A stretch of 30,657 nucleotides of DNA from a virus, in the IMG/VR virus record IMGVR_UViG_3300027788_000046, positions 1 through 30,657 of that record; one strand, given 5' to 3'. Position 1 is the first letter of the stretch. Each line of letters starts with the position of its first letter. A model generated the notes under the pieces. That model had not been told where the DNA came from. It did not search any database and saw nothing but the letters and a program-made list of their open reading frames with translations. Both the position numbers and the translations under genes were made by a program. Below are positions 6,608-15,080 of this stretch, one piece after another.

Positions 6608-6895
6608 ATGGAAATTCAAGATTATCAAAATTTAAAAAACAAATTAGAAACAATTAAAAATAATCATAGAGACAAATATAAAAACCTTTCAAATGGTTAT
6701 TTAGATGCATCTTATATATCTGTTAAAATGTTTGGAGATTGGAGATTAAAAAAGAAAGTAGGGTGTAAAAAACAATATCAAGGATGGTCTTTTTTTACTG
6801 CATCAGCTAATTCTAATGGATATGATTTATATGAAGAAATAAATAATGCTTGTAAAGATTTTAATTTATTATTAGTTACAGAAAAACAACTTTAA
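6608..6895 (+). CDS. Hypothetical protein, 95 aa
   Basis: A 95-residue, Lys- and Asn-rich protein with a central aromatic region (GDWRLKKKVGCKKQYQGWSFF, split at residues 43-64) and a helical end. No domain is recognised. It starts directly after ACAAAACAAA, the leader shared with 935 and 26924. It is the first gene behind the repeat-bearing promoter and structured RNA element, and is followed by a small terminator, so it may form its own transcription unit. Confidence 0.75.
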   Translation: MEIQDYQNLKNKLETIKNNHRDKYKNLSNGYLDASYISVKMFGDWRLKKKVGCKKQYQGWSFFTASANSNGYDLYEEINNACKDFNLLLVTEKQL

Positions 6896-6902
6896 TAATT
6901 AT

Positions 6903-6922
6903 GGGGTGTAAAAACCCCTTTT
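6903..6922 (+). terminator. Short rho-independent terminator
   Basis: GGGGT (6903-6907) pairs with ACCCC (6914-6918) around a six-base loop and is followed by TTTT. It lies eight bases after the stop of 6608-6895. The stem is short and the T tract is only four bases, so partial read-through into the next small genes is likely. Confidence 0.6.
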
Positions 6923-6935
6923 AAAACAAACAATT

Positions 6936-7034
6936 ATGAAAACAAATAAACAAAAGAAATACGAAGCAGTAATGATAGTTACTTTAACATCATGGTTAGG
7001 GATTATATTTATCCTTGCTTTTATTAATGCATAG
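6936..7034 (+). CDS. Small membrane protein, 32 aa
   Basis: An ATG at 6936 behind an A-rich leader opens 32 codons ending in TAG at 7032-7034. A basic N-terminus (MKTNKQKKY) is followed by one hydrophobic helix (residues 12-30), a typical single-span membrane protein with the positive end inside. No family is recognised. It may act in lysis control or superinfection exclusion, as small membrane proteins of phages often do, but there is no direct evidence. Confidence 0.6.
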   Translation: MKTNKQKKYEAVMIVTLTSWLGIIFILAFINA

Positions 7035-7242
7035 AACAACACGCAAGGCTATAAGCTGGTGCTTTAAAAATGACATTAAGATAATAATTAAACCAATTAC
7101 AAAAACAGGAAAACCTGACGCAATGTTAGAAATACACAGGGAAGGTAAAATACAAACAGGAAAAGAAATATACCAACAAGATAAAAAAATGCATAAGAAA
7201 ATAGAAGAACTATATATATATCTACACAATACATTTAAATAA
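7027..7242 (+). CDS. Hypothetical basic protein, 71 aa
   Basis: I chose the ATG at 7027; an in-frame TTG lies four codons upstream. The 71-residue protein is strongly basic (MHRTTRKAISW start, many Lys) with a helical C-terminus (residues 45-71). No family is recognised. It overlaps the small membrane protein by eight bases and is followed by a strong terminator, so it closes the transcription unit that begins at the 6377 promoter. Confidence 0.65.
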   Translation: MHRTTRKAISWCFKNDIKIIIKPITKTGKPDAMLEIHREGKIQTGKEIYQQDKKMHKKIEELYIYLHNTFK

Positions 7243-7262
7243 TTTTTTAGTTGATTAGTCTT

Positions 7263-7299
7263 AAAAAGGGGTTGCTTTATACAAAGTAATCCTTTTTTT
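7263..7299 (+). terminator. Strong rho-independent terminator
   Basis: AAAAAGGGGTTGCTTT (7263-7278) pairs with AAAGTAATCCTTTTTTT (7283-7299) around the loop ATAC. The stem has about 15 pairs, some G-U. The seven-base T tract forms the 3' arm and overlaps the start of the TTGTTTAATAAAAAAG box. It separates the small-gene unit from the tail genes. Confidence 0.85.
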
Positions 7300-7313
7300 G
7301 TTTAATAAAAAAG
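7298..7313 (+). promoter_or_regulatory. Repeated box TTGTTTAATAAAAAAG (copy 1)
   Basis: This 16-base box is exactly repeated at 15081-15096 and 17326-17341 and nearly repeated at 14298-14313 (two differences). Here it begins in the T tract of a terminator and ends six bases before the chosen ATG at 7319. All copies precede morphogenesis genes. It may be a late promoter part, possibly for the phage sigma-like factor, or a leader that helps translation without a Shine-Dalgarno sequence. Confidence 0.5.
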
Positions 7314-7318
7314 ACTTT

Positions 7319-7975
7319 ATGCAATTAGAAGTATCTATACCAAGTTCACTAAAAGAAGTTAAGTTAAAAGACTATCAAGAGTTCTTACTTATAGAAGAGC
7401 CTACAAATGATGATTTGCTTAAATGTATTTTAAACATTAACACAAAAGAGCTAGGTAAGGTAAAAGACAAAGATGTAGATTATTTAACACAACACATTAA
7501 TAAGCTATTTGATAAAGAACATGAGTTTGTCCCTACGTTTAAAATAAACGATGTTTTATATGGTTTCATTCCAAAGCTGGATGATATAACCTATGGAGAA
7601 AATAAAGACGTTACAAGCTATATAAATGAATGGGGTAATATGCATAAAGCAATGGCTGTATTATTTAGACCAATTAAACAAAAGCAAGGACACAAATACA
7701 TAATAGAAGAATACGAAGGAAGCCACAAGCATAGCGAGGCAATGAAACAGATGCCACTTAATGCAGCTTTAGGTGCTATGGTTTTTTTTTACAATTTAAC
7801 CAACGCATTGCTGAAATCTATACCGAATTATTTGGAGAAAGAGCTGAAGAAGGAACAGACGAAAGGAGTGGTTTCGCAAGAAAATGGGGTTCTTATTCAG
7901 AGTTATATACTCTCTCTCAAGGGGACATTACAAGATTTAAAGAAGTTGCAAAACTTCCCTTACACCAATGCCTAA
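7319..7975 (+). CDS. Tail assembly chaperone-like protein, zero-frame product (218 aa)
   Basis: I chose the ATG at 7319, six bases after the TTGTTTAATAAAAAAG box, over an in-frame TTG at 7298 that lies in the terminator T tract. The 218-residue protein belongs to a type common in Bacteroidetes phages, with FIPKLDDITYGE, NMHKAMAVLFRP and MPLNAALGAMVFF segments. A T9 run at 7782-7790 falls within the codons for MVFF. After it the zero frame continues to 7975, while the -1 frame carries a second, well-formed coding sequence to 8043. This resembles the G/GT tail chaperone pair that uses a -1 frameshift. It opens the tail gene block that leads to the tape measure, although it is about 4 kb from that gene, further than usual. 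Confidence 0.75.
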   Translation: MQLEVSIPSSLKEVKLKDYQEFLLIEEPTNDDLLKCILNINTKELGKVKDKDVDYLTQHINKLFDKEHEFVPTFKINDVLYGFIPKLDDITYGENKDVTSYINEWGNMHKAMAVLFRPIKQKQGHKYIIEEYEGSHKHSEAMKQMPLNAALGAMVFFYNLTNALLKSIPNYLEKELKKEQTKGVVSQENGVLIQSYILSLKGTLQDLKKLQNFPYTNA

Positions 7976-8043
7976 TGTATTTAGCTTTTGAAAAAGAAAA
8001 AGCAGAATATGAATCAAGAATGATTAAACGTAAATTAAAATAA
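7319..8043 (+). CDS. Frameshifted (-1) chaperone product, about 241 aa
   Basis: If ribosomes slip back one base on T TTT TTT (7783-7789), the first 157 codons join 84 codons of the -1 frame, which end in TAA at 8041-8043. The new part reads as a convincing protein: LQFNQRIAEIYTELFGERAEE, then RKWGSYSELYTLSQGDITRF, then EVAKLPLHQCLMYLAFEKEK and a basic tail. It continues 68 bases past the zero-frame stop and ends one base before the next ATG, leaving no gap. The segment W-G-x-Y followed by a GDI and a short helical end is like the T domain of tail chaperones. A homopolymer length error (nine T read instead of ten) would give the same fusion and must be excluded. Confidence 0.72.
7782..7790 (+). 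other. T9 slippery site for -1 frameshifting
   Basis: A run of nine T sits in the zero frame as G-TT TTT TTT T-AC, so the heptamer T TTT TTT (7783-7789) meets the X XXY YYZ rule for -1 slippage. Both tRNAs would re-pair perfectly after slipping. I see no clear stimulatory hairpin or pseudoknot just downstream, which lowers certainty slightly, though phage tail chaperone shifts often lack one. Confidence 0.65.
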
Positions 8044-8044
8044 T

Positions 8045-8509
8045 ATGCAAGGATTTTATAACCTATCAAACAAAATTAGAGAAACTCTACAATTAGATGC
8101 TTTTGTTAACACAGTAACCTATGGAGATATATTTGATGTAGACTTAAACAAACAAACTATATTTCCATTAAGTCATTTTATGGTTAGCGGTGCTACAATG
8201 CAAAGCAATGTTTGGAATTTTAGCATATCTCTTTTATGCATGGATATAGTAGATGAGAGTAAAAACTTTGCACAAGGAATCCCAGATGAATTTAGAGGAA
8301 ACAATAACGAACAAGATGTGTTTAACACTCAACTTGCAGTTGCTAATAGATTACTAGAGTTGTTATTAAGAGGAGACTTATATGTTGATAAATACCAATT
8401 AGATGGAAACCCTACACTAGAGCCGTTTGTAGATAGATTTGAAAACAAGTTGGCTGGTTGGACAGTATCTTTTAATGTATTGATTCCAAACGACATGACA
8501 ATATGCTAA
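8045..8509 (+). CDS. Putative tail completion or terminator-like protein
   Basis: A 154-residue protein that starts one base after the end of the -1 chaperone frame. It has a beta-rich look, with repeated aromatic and hydrophobic strands (FMVSGATMQ, VWNFSISLLCMDIVDE) and an end WTVSFNVLIPND typical of small head-tail joining or tail terminator proteins of Bacteroidetes phages. It overlaps the next start by seven bases. The general structural role is likely; the exact position in the tail is inferred from the context. Confidence 0.55.
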   Translation: MQGFYNLSNKIRETLQLDAFVNTVTYGDIFDVDLNKQTIFPLSHFMVSGATMQSNVWNFSISLLCMDIVDESKNFAQGIPDEFRGNNNEQDVFNTQLAVANRLLELLLRGDLYVDKYQLDGNPTLEPFVDRFENKLAGWTVSFNVLIPNDMTIC

Positions 8510-9039
8510 ATAATTTACAAACTGAACTTCAGAAATTTGGCAAGTATGTTGTACAACAGTCAAGGTCTAATCTTACAAAGCAAAAGCACAATGTAAGTAA
8601 AAGCCTTTATAATAGTATTCATTATGATTTAACTGAAAAAAATAACAACTATGATTTAAGTTTTATAATGGATGAGTACGGAACATTTTTAGATAAAGGT
8701 GTTAAAGGAGCAAATCCAAGTTTAGTTAAAAACGGAAAACAGAAAGGGGCAAACAGTCCATATAGTTTTAAAAGTAAAAGACCGCCAATGCAGCCATTAG
8801 CTGATTGGGCAAAAAAAAGAAATATAAGATTAAGAGATAAAGAAGGTAAATTTAAAAAAGGCAATTATAGAACAATAGGATTTATATTGCAAAGAAGCAT
8901 ATTTGCACAAGGAATAAAACCAACAATGTTTTTTACTAAACCCTTTTTAGTTGCCTTTGATAGATACCCTAAATTATTAGGTAAAGCATTTTTAAAAGAT
9001 ATAATAGATTTAATAAACAACAACAATGGCAAAAATTAA
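8503..9039 (+). CDS. HK97 gp10-like tail completion protein
   Basis: A 178-residue basic protein. The segments YGTFLDKGVKGA (residues 59-70), PPMQPLADWAKKR (93-105) and a C-terminal MFFTKPF part resemble HK97 gp10-type head-tail connector proteins, which have similar G-T-x-x and KPF-type blocks. In siphoviruses this protein closes the tail end that meets the head. It overlaps both neighbours (7 and 14 bases), which suggests coupled translation and fixed dosage. Confidence 0.68.
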   Translation: MLNNLQTELQKFGKYVVQQSRSNLTKQKHNVSKSLYNSIHYDLTEKNNNYDLSFIMDEYGTFLDKGVKGANPSLVKNGKQKGANSPYSFKSKRPPMQPLADWAKKRNIRLRDKEGKFKKGNYRTIGFILQRSIFAQGIKPTMFFTKPFLVAFDRYPKLLGKAFLKDIIDLINNNNGKN

Positions 9040-10165
9040 CGTAAGAAGTCCATACTTCGTAAACATAGCAACAACAAATTTAACAAGTGCAAAGATAGAA
9101 ATAGAAATATATACTGGTGTAGCAAATGCTTCTTGGCAAAGCACCCCACAATATACACTTACCTCAACAGCTATAAATGCCAAAATAAATTTTGAAATAG
9201 CTGAACTAATAAAAGACTACATTCCAGCAGAGTTTGATGGAACTTATCCAGATACAAATTTAGCAGATGATTACACGACAATGTACGTTGATTATAGGAT
9301 TACAGAATATATATCAACAGTCGCACAAACACCAGTTGACACATTAGGTGTAAGAGCGTTTTATGGTTATGGCTTTTTTGAAGATGGAGCAAACCCTCAA
9401 TTATTACAGGGGTACTTACAATCGAATACAACAATATTAAAATCAGATGATGATGCTTTAAGAATACCTGTAGATAACGAAAACACCACTTCAGTTGCTT
9501 TCTTTTATCAAAACGAACAAATACATACATGGACTCCTACTGCTGGATTAAAGATACAAGACCAGATTGCGTATGTAAGTACAGCTTCGGCAGATGTAGA
9601 TAATTACAGGGAAAGAGTAATTGCATCAGGCGGAACGTTTGAAGATAACCCATGTTTACAAGACTTTTTAAGAAACGAAACTATATACCCAGTTGATGAG
9701 GTTATTATAAACGCTGTAGAGGGTGTTACAGTATTAAGAATAGAAAACATAGAGGAATGTAAATACACGCCTTACAAACTAACCTTTATAAATAAGTTTG
9801 GTGCATATCAAGACATCTGGTTCTTTAAGAATTCTAAACTTGCAATGACTACAACCGAAGAACGCTACAAGTCTAATATATTAACAAACGGGACTTACAA
9901 TACGTATGATGCACAAATAAAATTAATTACTAAAAATGGTAACCAAACTTTAACATTAAACAGTGGTTATTATCCTGAAAGTAATAATGAAATATTTAGA
10001 CAACTGTTTTTAAGTGAAAAGGTTTGGATAGAATATAAAACTAAAACATTAGGCGTAACAATACAAACTAAAAACATTAATTATAAAACAAGTCTTACAG
10101 ATAGTTTAATAAACTACACAATAGATGTAAGCTTTGCCTTTGATACAATTAATAACATACGATAA
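9026..10165 (+). CDS. Structural protein, probably distal tail or baseplate
   Basis: A 379-residue, Thr- and Asn-rich protein with a beta-strand pattern throughout and no signal peptide. It begins MAKINVRSPYFVNI and contains an ERVIASGG and LRIENIEECKY region followed by KLTFINKFGAYQDIWFFK. Such proteins appear before the large tail protein in Bacteroidetes phages. No enzyme motif is visible. It ends exactly where the next gene begins (TAA then ATG with no gap). The tail assignment rests mainly on position. Confidence 0.58.
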   Translation: MAKINVRSPYFVNIATTNLTSAKIEIEIYTGVANASWQSTPQYTLTSTAINAKINFEIAELIKDYIPAEFDGTYPDTNLADDYTTMYVDYRITEYISTVAQTPVDTLGVRAFYGYGFFEDGANPQLLQGYLQSNTTILKSDDDALRIPVDNENTTSVAFFYQNEQIHTWTPTAGLKIQDQIAYVSTASADVDNYRERVIASGGTFEDNPCLQDFLRNETIYPVDEVIINAVEGVTVLRIENIEECKYTPYKLTFINKFGAYQDIWFFKNSKLAMTTTEERYKSNILTNGTYNTYDAQIKLITKNGNQTLTLNSGYYPESNNEIFRQLFLSEKVWIEYKTKTLGVTIQTKNINYKTSLTDSLINYTIDVSFAFDTINNIR

Positions 10166-12259
10166 ATGAATTTAGAATTATACATAAGTAATACACGAGT
10201 TGACTTATTTAAGGATGAAGCAATAACTCTTACTGATTCACAACAAAACATTCGTGATATTAGTTTAGTATTTGCTCCATTTAGTCAACAGTTTAATTTA
10301 CCAGCCTCATCTACTAATAATAAAATCTTTAAACATTATTACAACAACGATATAATAAATGGATATGATGCAAGGTTTAGAGTAGATGCTATTATTAAAT
10401 TAGATGGTGCTGATTACAAAATAGGCAAGATTAGATTAGACTCCGTTTCTATGAAAGATAATAAAGCTTATGCTTACAAAGTTGTATTCTTTGGAAACAC
10501 TACAAGCCTAAACGAAATATTTGGAGATGAGACTTTAAGCGCATTAAATCCTTTAAACGCTTATGACATTAGTTTTGATGCAGCTACAAACGACTTTAGG
10601 AACGCTTTTACGGATGGTTTACAAAGTGCTGGAGTAGTTGCCACAAATGATTCTAACAGGAACTTAATAGTGCCTTTAATTACTTTAGAAAATTACTATA
10701 GTTATGATTCTACAAACACAATAACAACACCTAATTTACATAATGTTAATTTCTTTACAGAACTACAAACGGAATTAAAACCAGCTATAAAAAGCCTAAG
10801 AATAATTGAAGCCATACAAACACAATATAATATTGAGTTTAATATGGTAGATGAAACAGGAATTACAAGCTTTTTTGATAGTGATGTATTTGATAAATTA
10901 TACTTATGGATGCATAGAGAGAAGTCTCCTATTACTGCACCAGAAACAGTTCCACCTACATTTGGAGTTAATACTTTACAAAGAAATAAAAAACTAACCT
11001 TTGCAGACTTTACTTATGATAGTGGAACTAACTATTTAAGTGGTGGCAATTTAGTTATTAGTGATGAATACTTATACTCTATAAGAATAACATTTCAGAC
11101 TTCAGCTGATAGAGAGTTAGAACTTATAACAATAGATAAACCAACAAACGAACTTTTAGATTATCAAACAATAATCACAAATGCGAATAACTTTAATATC
11201 ACATTAAGAGATTTAAATAGTGGAACTTTATCCTCAAGAACTTTTGATTTAGAATTTAGAATAAATGCAACAACAACCTTAGGTACTTCATTTGTTGCTA
11301 AACCTCAAGGGGTTTTTATAACAAGGAAATTAAGGTCAGATAATAGCGCAGTAGATACAGGTACATTTGGGTATTCTGTATTTACTTTACAGAGTAATAT
11401 TTATGTTCAAGATTACTTGCCTAAAATGAAAGTGATAGACTATTTAACCACTTTATTTAAGATGTTTAATTTAACAGCTTATACTAAAAGAGGTTCAAGT
11501 AAAATATATGTAGAAACCTTTGATGACTTTATGTCAACAGGAAACACACATGATATATCTAAATACATAGTAATAGATTCTAATACAATAGATAGACCAG
11601 TACCATATTCTATAATTAACTTTCAATACTCTCCATCTGTTACTCAAACCAGTTTAAGATACTTAAATCAATTTAGCCAACAATTTGGTAACCTTAATTA
11701 TTCAGCTCCTGACAAATACGATGGTCAAACCTATCAAGTACAGGTAGATGGTCAAAGAAGCCAATTAATAAACATAATAGATGAAAATACGGATTTAACT
11801 GGTTTGGTTTATGGCTGGTGGGTAGGTGCTGGAAATAAAACTGCTTTAGGCAGTCCATATATGTTTTTTAATAACTTATTAGATGCATCAGATTATCCTA
11901 TTACATTAAGTGGGTTTGACCAATACAACGCACCTTCTAATGTTACTGGAGACGGAAACCATACTTTAAATTTTGGGATAGAGTACAATGAGTATAACGG
12001 AAACGTAAATGAAAACAGTTTATTTAGTAGGTTTTACCAACAATACATAGTTAAGTTATTTGAAGAACAAGCAAGGATTGTAAAATTCACAGCACAATTA
12101 CCAACATCCATAATTTTAAATTATGAATTAAATGATGTGTTTATAGTAAACGGACAAGAGTATTATATTAACAGTATTACCACTAATTTATTAACTAACA
12201 AAAGTCAGTTAGAATTAATAACAAAACAAAGTGCATATACACCAAGCGTATTAACATGA
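10166..12259 (+). CDS. Large tail or baseplate protein, 697 aa
   Basis: A 697-residue protein with no spacing to the gene before it. The N-terminus contains ISLVFAPFSQQFNLPASSTN (residues 31-50), a segment I associate with large tail proteins of Bacteroidetes phages. The first 150 residues are beta-rich and could be a Dit or hub-like platform. The C-terminal part (QLPTSIILNYELNDVFIVNG and a Y-x-I-N-S-I end) again suggests a beta structure. It may be the hub to which the fibres at 20409-24031 attach. The gene is encoded before the tape measure rather than after it. Confidence 0.6.
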   Translation: MNLELYISNTRVDLFKDEAITLTDSQQNIRDISLVFAPFSQQFNLPASSTNNKIFKHYYNNDIINGYDARFRVDAIIKLDGADYKIGKIRLDSVSMKDNKAYAYKVVFFGNTTSLNEIFGDETLSALNPLNAYDISFDAATNDFRNAFTDGLQSAGVVATNDSNRNLIVPLITLENYYSYDSTNTITTPNLHNVNFFTELQTELKPAIKSLRIIEAIQTQYNIEFNMVDETGITSFFDSDVFDKLYLWMHREKSPITAPETVPPTFGVNTLQRNKKLTFADFTYDSGTNYLSGGNLVISDEYLYSIRITFQTSADRELELITIDKPTNELLDYQTIITNANNFNITLRDLNSGTLSSRTFDLEFRINATTTLGTSFVAKPQGVFITRKLRSDNSAVDTGTFGYSVFTLQSNIYVQDYLPKMKVIDYLTTLFKMFNLTAYTKRGSSKIYVETFDDFMSTGNTHDISKYIVIDSNTIDRPVPYSIINFQYSPSVTQTSLRYLNQFSQQFGNLNYSAPDKYDGQTYQVQVDGQRSQLINIIDENTDLTGLVYGWWVGAGNKTALGSPYMFFNNLLDASDYPITLSGFDQYNAPSNVTGDGNHTLNFGIEYNEYNGNVNENSLFSRFYQQYIVKLFEEQARIVKFTAQLPTSIILNYELNDVFIVNGQEYYINSITTNLLTNKSQLELITKQSAYTPSVLT

Positions 12260-12408
12260 TAATAATAAAATTATTAAACATAGATGAGTTTTATGGTATT
12301 GATAAAACCATAGAAATAGCAAAAGGCAAAAACAAATTACCAGAAACATTCAAAGAAGGGTTTAAACAGATTAAAAGACATACAAAATGGCTGAAAAGTA
12401 CACATTAA
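12256..12408 (+). CDS. Small hypothetical protein before the tape measure, 50 aa
   Basis: The ATG overlaps the stop of the large tail gene (ATGA) and the frame runs 50 codons to TAA at 12406-12408, overlapping the tape measure start by 22 bases in another frame. The product begins MIIIKLLNIDEFYG and has a basic C-terminal half ending KRHTKWLKSTH. No family is recognised. Its place suggests a role in tape measure expression or assembly, which is inferred. Confidence 0.6.
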   Translation: MIIIKLLNIDEFYGIDKTIEIAKGKNKLPETFKEGFKQIKRHTKWLKSTH

Positions 12409-14276
12409 ATATTGATGTTAACACATCTAAAGCTGTTAAAAGCGTAGACAAGTTAGACGACGCAATAAAAGACACTACAAAAGACACAGGAAATCTTGAT
12501 GGTGCAGTTGGTGGGTTAGATAAAGCCACTGGTGGATTAGTAACTAAATTTGCTGGTTTAAAAGTAGGTTTAAAAGGTATTACTGGAGGGTTTAAATCAA
12601 TGCGCTTAGCAATTATTTCAACTGGGATAGGTGCTTTAGTTTTAGGGATAACAGCACTAGCCGCAGCATTTACAGGTTCAGAAGAAGGGCAAAATAAATT
12701 TGCTAAGATAATGAGCGTTATCGGTGCGTTAACTGGTAACCTTGTTGATTTACTAGCAGATTTAGGAGAGGGAATAATTGACGCTTTTGAAAACCCTATG
12801 GAATCTATGGAATCCTTTTTTAATTTCTTTAAAGATAATATCGTAAACAGATTTGAAGGTTTTTTAAATTTAATACCAAGTTTAGGAAAAGCAGTAGAAC
12901 AATTTTTTAAAGGGAATTTCAGCGAAGCAGCTAAAATTGCAGCAGACAGCGCAGGAATGGTTTTCTTAGGTGTTGAAGGCATAACTGAAAAACTAGAAGG
13001 AGCTACCAAAGCTGTTAAAGATTTTGCGGCTGAACAAGTTAAAGAAGCTAAGATGGCAGCCTCAGTTGCAGACATGAGGGCTAAGGCAGATAAAATTGAA
13101 AGAGGTTTAGTAGTAGACAGGTCAAAATTAGAATCTGAAATAGCATTACTCCGATTAAAGTCAAGACAAGAAGATCAGTTTTCAGCAACGGAAAGAAAAC
13201 AAGCTTTATTAGATGCACAAGTTTTAGAAGACCAATTATTAGATAAAGAAACAGAATTTTTAGAGTTAAGAAGAGATGCTCAGGTTTTAGAGAATACATT
13301 TAGCAGAAGTAACAAAGAAAACTTAGATAAAGAAGCTCAAGCTATAGCAGCAGTAAACAGGCAACAGGCATCCAGAGCAAACGTGGCTAGGCAAGTTCAA
13401 AGAGAAGTAAATACGATTTCTAAACAAATTGAAGGTGAAGAAAAAGCAGCGGCTAATGAATTGGCAAATTTTAAAAAGACTTTACGAGATGCTGAAGCAG
13501 CTACCTTACAAGAAAAAAGAGATTTAGAGCTAATAAAAATTAGAGAGCAGTACGCATTATTAAGAGAAGAGGCAATACTTAATAATGTAGCCGTAGATGA
13601 ACTAGATGCAGCCAGAGACATTGTTTTAAAAGAAAAACAAGATGCATTTGATTTAGCCGACCAATTGGCAAAGGATAAAATTATTGCAGATGCTAAACTA
13701 CGAGCAGACGAAAAAAAGAAAATTCAAGAAAAAGAACTAGCAGATTCTAAAGCAATAACAGACGCTAAGATACAAATTGCAAAGGAAGAGGAAGCGGCAA
13801 AATTGGCAGCTTTAAATGGATATGCCTCTGCCCTTTCTAGCATATCTGGTATTATGAGTAAAGAAACTGAAGCTGGTAAAGGTCTTGCAATAGCTTCCTC
13901 TTTAGTTAATACTTTTGCAGCTATTACAGGTCAATTAAAAGCTTTTTCTGGCAAAGCTGTTCCTGGTTATGCTATTGCTCAAGCTATAGCGACTGGTGCT
14001 GTAGGTTTAGCAAATGTTAAAAAGATAGCAAGTGTAAAAATACCAAATTCATCTGGTGGGGGTTCTGCTCCAAACATTCCAAGTATATCTACAGCAGTAG
14101 TTCAAGCAACAGCACAAACACCATCCTTTGATATATTAGGAACAAGTGGAACAAATCAATTAGCTTCTGCTTTAGGACAACAAGCACCTGTACAGGCATT
14201 TGTAGTTAGTCAAGATGTAACTACTGCACAAAGCTTACAAAACAACATTATACAAGGTGCAACGCTTGGAGGTTAA
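12387..14276 (+). CDS. Tail tape measure protein
   Basis: A 629-residue protein with the typical make-up of tape measures: an Ala-, Lys- and Gly-rich N-terminus, a hydrophobic segment (about residues 73-95), a long charged coiled-coil region (about 210-460) and a second hydrophobic Ala-rich part (about 470-560) ending in a Ser/Gln-rich tail. Tape measures set tail length at about 1.5 angstrom per residue, which would give a tail near 90-95 nm if unprocessed. No lytic domain is visible. The start ATGGCTGAAAAG follows an A-rich stretch. A long open frame on the other strand within it is a composition shadow. Confidence 0.87.
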   Translation: MAEKYTLNIDVNTSKAVKSVDKLDDAIKDTTKDTGNLDGAVGGLDKATGGLVTKFAGLKVGLKGITGGFKSMRLAIISTGIGALVLGITALAAAFTGSEEGQNKFAKIMSVIGALTGNLVDLLADLGEGIIDAFENPMESMESFFNFFKDNIVNRFEGFLNLIPSLGKAVEQFFKGNFSEAAKIAADSAGMVFLGVEGITEKLEGATKAVKDFAAEQVKEAKMAASVADMRAKADKIERGLVVDRSKLESEIALLRLKSRQEDQFSATERKQALLDAQVLEDQLLDKETEFLELRRDAQVLENTFSRSNKENLDKEAQAIAAVNRQQASRANVARQVQREVNTISKQIEGEEKAAANELANFKKTLRDAEAATLQEKRDLELIKIREQYALLREEAILNNVAVDELDAARDIVLKEKQDAFDLADQLAKDKIIADAKLRADEKKKIQEKELADSKAITDAKIQIAKEEEAAKLAALNGYASALSSISGIMSKETEAGKGLAIASSLVNTFAAITGQLKAFSGKAVPGYAIAQAIATGAVGLANVKKIASVKIPNSSGGGSAPNIPSISTAVVQATAQTPSFDILGTSGTNQLASALGQQAPVQAFVVSQDVTTAQSLQNNIIQGATLGG

Positions 14277-14297
14277 TATAACAAAAATCAAAATTAA

Positions 14298-14313
14298 TTG
14301 TTTATAAAAAAAG
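14298..14313 (+). promoter_or_regulatory. Variant copy of the TTGTTTAATAAAAAAG box
   Basis: TTGTTTATAAAAAAAG differs at two positions from the three exact copies and ends four bases before the ATG of the protease gene. It lies in the short gap after the tape measure gene. Its repeated position just before morphogenesis genes supports a shared signal in transcription or translation start. Confidence 0.42.
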
Positions 14314-14317
14314 AGTT

Positions 14318-14935
14318 ATGGAAATAATAGAGTTAGTAATAGATGAAAATGAAGAGTTTTCCGGGATAGATGCAATTTCGGTTGTCTCAGCTCCTGCAAT
14401 AGAGGAGGATTTTATTGCACTTAAAAACCAAGAGCAAATAAGACTTGCAGAAATAAGCAAAGAAAAAAGACTATTAATGGGGGCTGCATTGATTCCAGAC
14501 AAACCTATCTATAGAAAGAACGGAGACCACGAGTTTTACATTTACTTTTCTAAAGAAACAGTCGCAAAAGCATCACAAATGTTTTTAAAAGCTGGTAATC
14601 AAGGTAAAGCTACAATGGAACATACTGACGAAAAGTTAGAAGGAATGACCATAGTGGAGTCTTGGCTAATAGAAGATGAAGTACACGACAAATCACGCAA
14701 GTATGGCTTAAATATGCCTGTAGGGACTTGGATGGTAGCTATGAAGGTAGACAACGATGACATATGGAATAACTATGTAAAAGAAGGAAAAGTAAAAGGA
14801 TTTAGTATTGAAGGTTACTTTGCAGATAAGCTTAATAAACCACAAGACAAACAAATAGACCAATTAACTGAAGAAGATAAACTACTAAACGAAATAATAG
14901 ATGTACTCAAAGAATCAAACACCAACTCCAAGTAG
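14318..14935 (+). CDS. XkdF-like head maturation protease
   Basis: A 205-residue protein resembling the XkdF / S78_2 type of phage head proteases. Visible are SAPAIEEDFI near the N-terminus, MEHTDE with a candidate catalytic His102, GMTIVESWLIEDEVHD (109-124), MPVGTWMVAMKVDND (133-147) and KGFSIEGYF (160-168) with candidate nucleophile Ser163. It would cut scaffold and perhaps capsid N-termini during head maturation. It lies just before the scaffold-like and capsid genes, as expected. The C-terminus (about 170-205) is acidic and helical and may itself be scaffold-like. Confidence 0.75.
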   Translation: MEIIELVIDENEEFSGIDAISVVSAPAIEEDFIALKNQEQIRLAEISKEKRLLMGAALIPDKPIYRKNGDHEFYIYFSKETVAKASQMFLKAGNQGKATMEHTDEKLEGMTIVESWLIEDEVHDKSRKYGLNMPVGTWMVAMKVDNDDIWNNYVKEGKVKGFSIEGYFADKLNKPQDKQIDQLTEEDKLLNEIIDVLKESNTNSK

Positions 14936-15056
14936 AACATCTCCAACTGGAGGAAGAAGGGGTTGTTTATGCAAAGACAATACTTATAATTCTAAATGTT
15001 GTAATGGGGATTTACAGAACCAAGGAGTAGGAGCAACAACAGGCGGAAATAGTTGA
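14901..15056 (+). CDS. Small Cys-rich head-region protein, 51 aa
   Basis: A 51-residue frame that starts within the protease gene (35-base overlap) and ends with TGA at 15054-15056. The sequence is Gly-, Thr- and Ser-rich with two pairs of cysteines in RGCLC (residues 20-24) and KCC (32-34). This pattern is familiar to me from small genes between protease and capsid genes in Bacteroidetes phages. It may bind metal or be a minor virion part. The cysteine pattern in an otherwise low-complexity sequence supports a real gene. Confidence 0.7.
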   Translation: MYSKNQTPTPSRTSPTGGRRGCLCKDNTYNSKCCNGDLQNQGVGATTGGNS

Positions 15057-15080
15057 ATTTACAACAACTTAATTAAAATA

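Noticed and set aside
7782-7790. Simple sequencing error at the T9 run as the sole explanation of the two frames
   Set aside because: Not excluded, but the zero frame stays open for 62 more codons after the run, which is unlikely if it were non-coding. I keep the error only as the main alternative.
12371-13075. Long open frame on the - strand (about 234 codons) inside the tape measure gene
   Set aside because: It mirrors the regular codon pattern of the tape measure gene, has a low-complexity Ser/Ala/Lys/Pro composition and no start signal. All other genes are on the + strand.
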